A DNA stretch of 64,000 bases from Mactra quadrangularis (taxonomy: Eukaryota > Mollusca > Bivalvia > Venerida > Mactridae), in contig CM046299.1 in the NCBI GenBank assembly GCA_025267735.1, forward strand, positions 26,562,468 to 26,626,467. The letters are read 5' to 3'. The notes beneath the pieces are model-generated. The model saw only the letters and a program-made list of their open reading frames with translations. It was not told the origin of the DNA and ran no database searches. A program made the position numbers and the translations under genes. This document shows, piece by piece, positions 27,001 to 39,000 of the stretch (positions are counted from its first letter, which is position 1; every line of letters starts with the position of its first letter).

Positions 27001-30000
27001 GCGGCAAAAACTGTCCAACCCTGGTTTGAATATGTCTGTGCATGCGGAACCTTTCAGCTGTTACTGCCTAATTACTGTCTAACGCACTTTTCTTAGATAA
27101 CCATGGGGCCGCCATTGACCACTAACATCAAAATCTTGATTTTCATTGCAAACTAACGGATGTCATTCGTGACATCTTGAAGACGTGGTTTTAATAAAAA
27201 ATCTATGTTATTATATTGATTGCAGTTATTTGTAACTTAAGAATCGATCGGATTTTCTTATTAAACCAAATCAGTGAAGTGGTTATATATTCGGACAAAA
27301 ATGTCTGTTATGAATAAACAGAAATTTCGGATAAAACGAAATTAATAAAGATAAGACTAAAACACGTACGACTTCTTTGTTATCATACAGCTGAATCAGA
27401 GACATGGCTAAAATCCATGCTTTAGGTTTGTGAATTTTTCTCAAAATTGTCATAAAACAAAACAAAACAAGGTTTTTTGTAAATATTTAATTAATTTGGT
27501 AATATATTTTTGTTATTTATATTTTCTCTGTGGTTTAAACTAAAACACTTGACTTTTATGGTCTACATCGTCTATTTATACAAAACGAACTCGTATTGAC
27601 ATTTTGGAGACGGTCAAATCCACTGACGAAAAACATTGACACCATAAACAAGGAAGGATTATTAGACCATCACTGATATTAATCCTATTATTATTTTGTA
27701 CATTAATATACAAATGTAGGTGTTTACGTTTTAGTATAAACTATGCTTAATTGATTAAATTAGCAGTTATTATGCTATGTTTTAAGTTTAACTCTCACTT
27801 ATAGAGAATCACAGGCTTAAGGAGTATTTTCATGTTATTAATCATTTGCGCTCATTGATGCTTTGCATCAATATTTTCTTGTCAGTATAGTCTACCCAAT
27901 TTTCACACTCTCTATAACACCGATTTTTTTCTGAACACTTAGGTATACCATCAGCTTAGTTGGAGAATCCATTTTACACTATAATCATGATTGTAGAAAT
28001 GTAACAATTTGACTCATTGGTTGATTTTCAAAGGACCAAATTGTGTAAAATTTATTTCTAAATTTATTTTATTTCAATGCTTCATGATAGTCTGTTTGTT
28101 AGTTTTGTTGGGTTTAACGCTGTAGTAACACATTGTATAGGTCATGTAATGGTGGTCAGTCAACCTACTAACTGTTCCTGGAAAGGCAGTATAACTCTGG
28201 ATCTAGCTATAAACTAACTACTGTAAACGCTTACTTTCCTCAGTGACTGACAACTGCCCTCCATAAATAAGAATCATTTAGAGGAGGGAGAATGGCCATA
28301 GAAATAATTTCATGACCAATCTGCACGAAAGTAATGCCCTGCCCAGGGATCAAACCCATTTATATAACCATTCGATCAGTAGACTTGCATGCTACCAACT
28401 AAGCTAGCTGGGTGGTTTTCATGATAGTCATTTACCGGTATATCTTATATCATTGCAGAGAATGTTGACACTATGCTGTTCTGTACTAGTAATCAGCAGA
28501 CTTGTTTCAGCTCTACCAAAATATAGTCAGCCTATCTCAGCCAAGTCCATCTCTGCCAAGCCAATCTCTGATCTGCCATTTAAGCATGTCTACCCACAAT
28601 TGCCAATTTACCAACTATACAGTCCTATCCCGAAGAAAACATTTGAAGGTAAATACTAAAAAAATATAAATCTTAATTTTCATCTCAGAATCTGACTCGG
28701 AAATAGTTAGGACAGTGTGAGTGTTTGATGTACAGTTTTTTTTAACTGGACAACCTAAAATATTTACTTTCATAATCACGCAAACTAGAGTGAGGAAAAT
28801 AATCATTAAGACAGCAACGTAGACTTATTCAAACATCTCTACGTGTATTCAGTATAGTCCCTAATTTTTAAAATTTTCCAAAATCATTATAAGCAGAACC
28901 AATTCCTTTCAAATATGACTTCATCCTACATCCTACAAGTTTTAACACTAAAAATATAAATTTGAAAATACTTTTCAACATTAGCAATTTATTTTGGAAA
29001 GAGATTCCAAGGTTAGCTTCTAATCCCAAGTTATTGTTTTTATAGGTGCAGGATATTATACATGCAAGGGAGATAACAAGGGGCTTTATTATTCATCAGT
29101 CCCAAAATATATACCACCACGTTTGGTTTGTGATGGACATAACGACTGTCAACATGGCGATGATGAACACGGATGTTTGGAAAAACCAGAAATTCCACTA
29201 AGTAAATATGTCTTCTTTCACTGAAGATAAACTCGCTCAAAAATGTAACTTAATTAATGCAGATTTCTTTTGTTCTGTTAGTTAGCGTCACATTGACTTG
29301 GTCATATACATGTAACAGCGGTCAGTCCACTTACTCACTACTCCTGGAGAGGCTAAATCTCTGGATTAAGCTGTTTAAACCAACTACTAGACGCAATATA
29401 CTTACATTAGCGACTGACAACTGCTCTACATGATTAAGAATCATTGGTTACACTAAGGAATGAGAATGGCCGTAGAAATAATTTCATGACCAAGCTCTGG
29501 TAAAGTATGCCCTGCCCAGGAATCAAACCCACCACTTGCTTGATCAGTAGACTTGTGTGCTACCAGCTGAGCAAGCCGGATGGCTTAAAGCTTAAATACC
29601 TTGATGATCATGGCACAATGGCAGCTTTAGCTATATCTGGGAAAATCGAGAAGTAACAAACGAAAAATAGTTCATTAGTTGATTTAAACAAATAGACAAG
29701 TATCTGCAATCATGGTTTTCATAGTTAGCACAGAAAAACGAGCTGTTTTATTACTGAGTGTATAAAAGTTTTATGAAGCTCCAGACTGCCTTGTTGCTGC
29801 CTTGAGAAATCTTTTTTGTCAATACTTATCAGACAATCAATAGGTGGAAAATCAAGTTATTCATTTATGGTAATATAAAGTAATGTAAGATGTATCAACA
29901 CTCAGCATTTAAACATTTTTTTCTGAAATCTCAACAAACAGTTTGTTGGTCTACTCACTGTCACATTACAACCCTTAAGGGTATATCTCAATCGCAATTC

Positions 30001-33000
30001 AACTTTTTTGACATTTTAAGTAAATGATTAGCTTGAATCATCTAATTTAATGTTGTTTATGGTCTTGTTGGTTGAGTTATTGATGACATTTAGTTCAAAA
30101 AATAAAATCAAAGTAACCTCTAGCAAATGAAGTGGCTTCAAGTCTAAGCTCCAGGGTATTTTATGTAAGAAGGCAGATGTTTACAAGGTTTGGGAGTCTA
30201 GTACATGTGAATTGTCAAGAATATTACTTAGGTTAAACTGTCCTCCCATTATGGCTGTGGGTCAGAAACCACTAAATCGAAAATTCAATCTCTCATTTTC
30301 TCTAATATCATTTACCGCCGGCCTGAGTCGTCAGAATCTGATGACCATGGTAGGAGCAGTTCATGATTTCTATTACTTGTCTAATACATGTTTTGTGAAA
30401 TCAACTGTCTGTGGTGCATATATTAAGCCCACTCAGATTTAAATACTCCCTACTGTTCATCTGAACTCTCGATCAAAAAAGTATAAATATCCATTTTTAT
30501 AAATCAGTGGGGTTAATTTATGTGCCACATGAAGTAAACCATGTAGAAAATACGAACGAAACATCAAATAAGACAATTTTGATAATTAAGATTGTTTGAT
30601 TTTATTCAATTCTTGAGCCTAGAAAAACAAAATGTCCATCAGTTAGCCAATCAAGAAATTATGATTACTGAGCTCACTTCGTGATTAACACCAAAATTGA
30701 TGAAGATTCTACGTACCACATTATATGAATATCACATTCTATGGAAGGACTGATAGAATGGAATGTTCATCATCAAGGCTTTTGCCGAGGTTGACATTAC
30801 TTGTCTCGGGCGAACATTCTGTTCTATCGCCTTTTGTAACATGTGATATCTATTTTATTAAACCTAACTTCAAAAATCAGAAATTGTTTACAATTCAATA
30901 AGCAAAAACCGTTTAATTTTATCTGGTTTATTTGCATCTGAACTTAAAGACATTTTACACCATTAAGATTGTTGTCTGTAAAAAGCAAGCATATGCACAA
31001 GGGAGGTAACTCAAATTGAATGGCTAAAAACTTGGGTCAGGTATCGACAAACTCCAAGGCAGTATTCTCCCATCACTTTAAGCAAGCCAATAAGTGATGT
31101 CTAGAAGGTAATGTTAGAGATTGTCACCTGGTGACGTCATATTGGGCTATACAATACACAATCACGTGAGGTATGATAATATATCATTTCAGCTGATTTC
31201 AGTATTTGTCATGGCAAATATTTGTGTGAAGTTAAGCTAATCAATGGAGCAGTATATCCTATTTGTATTGGTGATCGCCATGTTTGTGATGACCATATTG
31301 ATTGTCCTAATGGAATAGATGAGCACGGATGTCCTCCTGTCTTACAAACACCAGCACCAACACCAGCCCCTCTTCCACCAGCTCCAGGTACTTATGATTA
31401 TACTTATACTGTTCCTTCTTAGGTTTATACAGATTTGTTATTATTGCTATCATATTATTATCATCATCATCAAAAATCATCATCGTTGTCTTTGTCGTTA
31501 TCATCATCATCACCACCACCACTATCATTATTTTCATTATTATTATAATCATTAATATTATCATCATCATTATAAGTTCAAGGGCAATCAAAGTCAGAAA
31601 TATAGTTACCATCCTTGTTTCCTTCAAGACAAGAAACTTCATCCTAAATGCCGAGTACATACCATACTTAAAATTGGTAACTGAGGATGCAGACATTCAG
31701 AATGATATATCTATAAAGTTGAAATACTAATATAAATTGAACTATAACAAATTTGCTTGAACTATACTTAAAGTAACTGACAGGGATGATTCAGGGCCTT
31801 GTTCACTTTGTTGTCTTCATTCAAATAAACCTGATGGTATGGTCAAGATTTATTATCTTTTACACAATTTAAATCAATTCTTTATTTCAGTGACTTTGCC
31901 AAGTTTCTATGCGTGTACAAACCGCCAGTTCACAAATGCTCAATTACAAGGACCTGATGGAGACCCTATTGTATTTGCTGATGTAGGAACAAATGTTGGA
32001 GGTGGTTATAATGAAAATACAGGCCAGTTTGTGGCACCAATAGATGGTGTGTATCAGTTTGATTGGAGCTACTTAATCAACCGAGATGGCAGTTTATGGA
32101 CTGAACTTAGGGTTGATGATGTCCTCTATGCAAAAGCTGCCTCTTTTGCTGAGTCTGGTCAATATGAACAAGTTCAAAGAAGTCTTCAGTTGGACCTTAT
32201 GGCTGGACAAACAGTAACTATAGCCTATCACCATGGAACAGGGTCCATATATGGTCAAGAAGGACGTTATACTTGTTTTCAAGGCACCTTTTTGCCACAG
32301 ACAGTATAATAACTCAGTTACTATCATTCTTATTATAACGCTAAACGAAATTTCTATACCTAATCAGTTATTTGACTTTATATACATAAAAAAATTTCAC
32401 TGGTTTGTGTAGAAGTTAAAGAACAGAATAGAACAGAATATTATCTGATATTGTACCTTGTATGTTTAAAGTAAAACAACTCCAACAATGATGAAATAAC
32501 CAACTCAGTTCTATGTTACGACTTCTAACAGTAAACATCTATATTATATTCTAGTGGTTATAGCTATTATGCATTTGACTTTACCATAAAACATAACAGC
32601 ATACATAGCACATAGTTATAATTTCAACATAAAATACAATAAATACAAACTACAATGTCAATGTTTCTGTCTAAAATAGGGTATAGATCCATATTTGAGG
32701 TAATTAACAATATACATGTACATATCAATATTTAGTAATACATGTAGTTGGAAAATAATTAGGAATGTTTTTGAATACATAAATTTAACCTCGCGGATTT
32801 AAGATATTGTTTCTAATGTAAATAATGCTGCCTTACAGTTTAGTCTAAGCAATTTACTGGTACTAAGGTTATTCCTCTATATTAATTAACATCATTTAAT
32901 TCCCCCTTTTTATGCATCTTAACAATAACCCGCTCCATTCATTTATCTTGAAAATAACCTGATTCTGAAAATGAATTAAAGATATCACAAAAATGTGAGC

Positions 33001-36000
33001 ATAAAATATCAGAACAAGAATTGAGAAACCGGTACCTATTTAAAATAATATCACAACCAGATGCATAGCTATTTTTTCAATAATTTAGTAGCAGTTTTTA
33101 CTTTGCTAATACATGTACTTATAGTTACATCCAAGTCTTCAAATCTAGGATTATTTACATTGTCACAATCATGATTATAGCAAAAGTATTCATAATTAAA
33201 ATCATAAGCATTAAAGATACTGTTACTTAATTCAGGAAAGTAATCGTTAAACTCTTCTTATATTACAAGAATTATTTTTTGAAGATTAAAAAAAATTTCC
33301 ATGCCTTAATTTCTCAAAAAAAAATAAAATAATAATCTGGATCGATAGCGCAGTTGGTAGCGTGCCGGGATTTTGATACTTGTGCCCGAGGGGGTGCGAG
33401 TTCAAATCCAACCTGGGGGAGGTTATACCCTTCCATGAAAATTTGACAATAATGTCTATTTTCCTCCATTGATTAGATAATATGGAGAAGTTTCCGGCCT
33501 TGTGGAAGGGTAGGTGAGTACTGGTTATAGACAATGGTCCAGGAAAGCTAGGTTAGGTGTGCTGGACGACGTAAAATGACCTACAATTGTGTTGACACGG
33601 CGTTAACTCCAATAAATCAATCAATCAAAAATAAAAATTCCCATATTTTAAGCATGTCGATTGAAATAATGTTTTGTAAGATTTGTCATGACATGATATT
33701 ACTCAATTTCTGTTTGATTTATTATGCTCAGATCAGCATAAAGATTGTTGATATTTTTTGTTTGCGCTTCAATACATTCATTGTGATGCTGAAATCTAAT
33801 AAATTGACATATTAAAAACAATTCCAATTGTAACCAATAAAATTAAATATTAACTACATATATTTGTGTGATTGTTTTTATCCCTCCCTATGATATACTT
33901 CAATAGCAACATCCATTTTACAATGACAAAGAAAGACAACTCATCATAGATTACATGTCAGCTAACACATGAGTTGTCCTTATCAAATTTACCTGGCAGG
34001 TTCTAATGTATATTATGTTCATACAGATCCCGGGTTCAGCACAAAACGGTCTTAACTCACTCTTTACTTATATTGAGTTACGACTGTTTTCCGCTAAACC
34101 CGCAACTGATGGTTACATGTAATGGTATTATATAAATACATGCACTATAAAGGTAAAAATTTGTATTCATGCCTTCTTTCAAAAGAGTGAAGAACAAAGT
34201 TTTCTTCAATATAGAAACTGTTACTAAATATAGAAACTGTTACTAAATATAAAAACTATCAGTAAATATAGAAACTGTTACTTAATATAGAAACTGGTGC
34301 TAAATATAGAAACTGTTACTTAATATAGAAACTGGTGCTAAATATAGAAACTGGTGCTAAATATAGTTACTGTTACTTTAACTTAATATAGAAACTGTCA
34401 CTATAAATATAGAAACTGTTACTAAATATAACTAAATATAGCAACAAGTGATTTAATCTTCAATGTTTTTCTATACAGGTACATAATTAATGAATATTTG
34501 TAGACTTACCATTCCTCTAAGTTTGAGAACAGTTACATTAAGATTTGTTAGCTTAACCCCATCATGAGTCTGCTGGGAGGCAAACACAGCGAACGAAAGA
34601 TCACGGGAGTCTACACGACAATTAACAATCTGAAAATAGAAAATCATATGCATGAATTATAATGTAGTTTTTTTGTATGTTTTTTTTGTGGGGTTTAACA
34701 CCATCACAATATATTGTATAGATTATATAATGACAGTCAGTCAACCTACTCACCATTCCTGAAAAGGCTAAATCTCTAGATTTAGCTGTTAACCAGTTAC
34801 TAGGTGGTTACATCTGTCAGTAACTGATAACTGCCCTACATGATTTAGAATCAGTAGTAGAAGAGAGAATGGCTGTAGAAAACATTTCATGACCAAGCTC
34901 CATGATCAGCCAGAGAATCTATCCTATGACCCCTCGATCAGTAGACTTGCTTGCTACTGACTAAGCTGGCATGGGGGCTCTACATGTAGTTAGATATGAG
35001 AAATTATTTAAATCAATACATTGATTATATATACAAGTTTATGAATACAACATTTTAAGAACTGAGAAAATTGATCATATTTGCATAATCTGTTATTTAA
35101 TGAGAAAATATGAGAATACTAATGAGAATAAATCAAGAAATCCGATGTTATAATATTTATAATTGGACAGTTAATCTTTAGTTTCGTATCTTATATCGCT
35201 GGCAATATTTTAATTTTTGTAATATTTTACTGTAAGCTAACTGTCAGACAAATTATAGTTTTATTCCATCAATTAAATAATTAAGAAAATGCAAAAAAAT
35301 GCTTTTTTTATATAATGAGACAATTATTGAAACTGATCTAATTATGAATAATTAAAAAGCTGCTCAGCTAGGTCAGTCGGTAGTAAACAAGTCTACAGAT
35401 CGAGGGGTTGTATGTTCAAAATAACGTCTAGGACCATTCTCCCTCTTACTACTGATTTTCAATCATGTTTGCCAGTTGTCAGTAACTGATGGAAAATTTT
35501 CCAGTTACTGCTTAACACCTTAAATCCAGAGACTTAGCCTTTGCAGGAACAGTGGGTAGGTTGACTGACCTCCGTGATATGATTGACCCATATAATGTGT
35601 TTTACAAAATGTAAAACCCAACTAAAAAAATTACTTAATGAATGAAATACCTGTTTGTCCAATGAAATTCACCTCCGGTATAGAGAAAAAGATATGATAC
35701 CATTGGTTATTAGTGATAAAAGTGTACATAGCTGGGACAGTAGTTGCTAACTTTTAATTTACTTTGTATATTATAGGTGACTTACTATTCAAATTGATTA
35801 TTCATTCACTGTGGTACGCTCCTAGCGGTATAACTTAAAACAGGGAATATCACTTCTAACAAAATTAACCCGGCATAGCACTGAAGATATTTCTTGATAC
35901 TATTACACTAAGAAAGCTAGTTTTATCAATCATCTGTGGATATCATGAGTTCATTTACCCAGTAGTCACTTCTAACTTCTATAAACCACACAGTTTGTTG

Positions 36001-39000
36001 GCACCAGTATACTATGTTATCTCAAGTCGCAAGCAATAAAGAATTTTTGCACATTAAGCAACTTTTAACAGAATGACTGAAGTTTATAAATTTTTGGCCG
36101 TGGAGTTCACTTTCCTGTAGCAACATGATTAGAAATCATTGTAAGGAAGCCAGAACTAAAGTTTGTAGATACCCCAACAAACAATTCAAATAACTTAACT
36201 TTTGTACTTATAACTTAGATATACATTCTGGCAACAGTTCTGACCAAAAACTTTAAAGAAAAAAAACATAATTATGAACCTTAACCAGAACAAACATCAC
36301 GCAGGTTTAGGACAAGTTAAAAAAAGTGAATTACGACTGTTTTGCGTTAAGCCCACGATCACATAACTACAGTTTTGAGGAAATACATGAAAATGTAAAG
36401 CTGGCATTGTTCATTGGGTAACTGCATGAGTATCTATATAAAATATGCTTAATCACAACAACAATTGTTTATTCCATCTTATACTTAGGCTTTCCATCAA
36501 CATATTTAGCTATTACAAACACTCATCCAACTCAGTATATATGTATATACATATATACTTGGTTTAACACCCTGTCAATAAAATTTAGGTTATTTTACGG
36601 CGCCAAGCCCACCTAACCTAGTTTTCCTGGACCCTTGTCTATAACCAGTACTCACAACCCTTCCACAAGGCCGGCAACTTCTCTATATACAATGTACCTT
36701 ATTAATGAGAAAAATTGACATAACTGTCAAAGTTTTATGAAAAGGCATAACCTCCCCATGTGGGATACGACCCATGCCCCTTTCTGGACACTAGATTGGA
36801 AATCCTGGCGCACTACCAACTGCACTTCTGACCCTGGTTTCATCCAACTGGGTTATAAACCATCAAGCTAGACAATGTTTTTATTTCAAATGAATAATCA
36901 TACAAATTCTTATACAATATTTATTTTTTAATCAGAATTTAAACTATTTTAGTATATAAATGTACAAGGAAGATAATCCAATCTTACTACTGTAAGACTA
37001 TCTAATTAAAATATAATGTACAGGTCGTATTCTAGGTCATGCGTGTTTTTGTACTTTAAACAATGGACTTGCCCACTAAATAGGCGATAAAGCTGATGCA
37101 TAAACAGCAATTTTCTTAATCATATATACCAATTTGATATTTAACATTTATTTTGATAGTGTTTATGCAAATTTAAATTTTGTATAATGATAATTATGTT
37201 TGTAAAATAAATGTAAACAAACTAAGCTGTAAAATTATAAAAATAATACACCCCTAAATATTGGTGTGTAATGAAATTGGCTATGTTTATATACGCAATG
37301 TTTACGTGGACGACCTGTATTATTTGACAACATTAAACATGCACTGTATGCATAGTCGTGAATTTCCGTACGAAATCTCCGTAAATTCACGAATTTATTA
37401 CTTTAAGGTTAAGTAATAGGACACAAAGATGCATCTAAAGACTTGGTGTAGTGGTAAAACCTACCACATCACAATCAAGAGTCCACGGGTTCGACCCCAC
37501 GTAAAACCTTATTTTTTGCAATTTAAACATAATCGGTACATGCTCTACAAATACTTGTAAACGACGGCGCATGGATTTCATGATTTTTTTTAAAAAACCT
37601 GAGCGAAAGTGTATTAATAATAGGCGTTTTTATTTATGAAAGTCCTTCAGTCTTGTCACAAACTTATAATAAAAATATAAATGAAGAAAAAAGTATGATA
37701 ATAAAGAGACATCAATTGTCGTTCAATGATATATAATTAATATTCCGTTAATTAGTAAAAGAAAGAAGTAAGTCATAGTGTTGCTACTATATTACTAGTG
37801 TTTGCAAAATTACAAAAAAAATATCAACATGAATGGGAATCGATCCTGGGGTATTTCGATTCCCAAGTCAGTACTTTACCTCTGCACCACACACCGTTTG
37901 ATAAAATACACTTGTTACTTTTTCATCCATACATTGTATTGTCACTCTTTAAAGCAACGAAACTTGGCGAATGTATACGAACTAAGCCGTAAATCGATAC
38001 GGAAACTAATGAAGTGCACGTTTAATGTTGTCAAATAATATATTGGTATAATACAATAGACCTTGTAATTCTATATAGATTTGGTATAATTACTTATTTA
38101 GTTATTTGATATATACAAAAAAATTTTACATAAGTCACTTAATATTTATTTACCTTAAGCAAGAATCAAGATGGCCCTAGATCGCTCACCTGAGTTAAAA
38201 AAGGTCATCTATATTATAAACTTACAGATGTAAGCATGACTATGCTTGAAAAAAGTTTGTGCAAGTGACTATTAGGTCCATAGGAGTCCCAGTCAATGAA
38301 ATTATTGGTTGTCTGGTTGCCCAGGACAACTAATTTTTATGTTGGGCAACCAACAATTTCTTTTGAGCAATCATAATTCTGCAGATGAGATAACACTTGC
38401 TGTTAATATGATCTGTTCGGACAACTATAATATCCTAATTTTGTAAACAGTAGGATTAGGACCCAATGTCCCATAATAAAACTAATCTGAGATTTCAAGA
38501 AAATATTGCATGTATACATGTATGTATGAAGCTTACAGTAACAGTCTGCATTTCATGAAAATTGCAGCAAAAAAACTCTGTGGGGGTATAAATAAGACCA
38601 CTGGAGACTGTTCACAAAGGTTGATAGGCACCATAGGGGCAACAGAAATCCCACAATCCTTAAAGTTTACTCTAAGCTCAAGATCTGGTGAGCTTGTAAT
38701 AAAACTTGTGCTCCAATTCTAGGGTTATAGGTGTTATAAGCATAAGATTTTAAGAAGCACTGTTAGTAATAAGTCATATAGATGGGTCAGTGCAAAACTA
38801 GTCTAAACACATGTAAGTATAGATGGATGTAGACTAGCAGGGACAAAACACCATTTTCAGGGAAGGGGCCTCAGCCCTTTATTAGGGGAAAAATAGCACG
38901 GTATTCACTTAATTGGGGAAAATGAACCCACTATATTGCCAGTAAAATAGGAATAGATGTATTAAATCACAGGTTTTACAAAATCAATTAGATATTAAAT

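Larger units (their letters stand above)
37318..38040. mobile_element. TIR element with two convergent tRNA-like Pol III units, copy 2
   Basis: The 28-bp TIRs at 37318-37345 and 38013-38040 differ at one position. Inside, each half has a tRNA-like unit aimed at the centre, with A box, B box and a T run. The element is 723 bp and clearly homologous to 13976-14690. It lies in the C2CD2-like intron. No protein-coding frame; the open frames at 37798-38038 overlap the right unit and TIR. Confidence 0.9.

Noticed and set aside
31307..31696. 129-codon reverse frame rich in Met, Ile and Asp
   Set aside because: It is a translation of the TCA/ATT microsatellite and overlaps a true exon on the other strand.
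34208..34445. Regular short repeats that might suggest a CRISPR array
   Set aside because: Units are directly tandem without spacers, in a eukaryotic intron; it is a minisatellite.
38510..38722. 70-codon plus frame with KKLCGGINKTTGDCSQRL
   Set aside because: No recognised motif, weak start context and no splice partner for 39260-39347 in phase.
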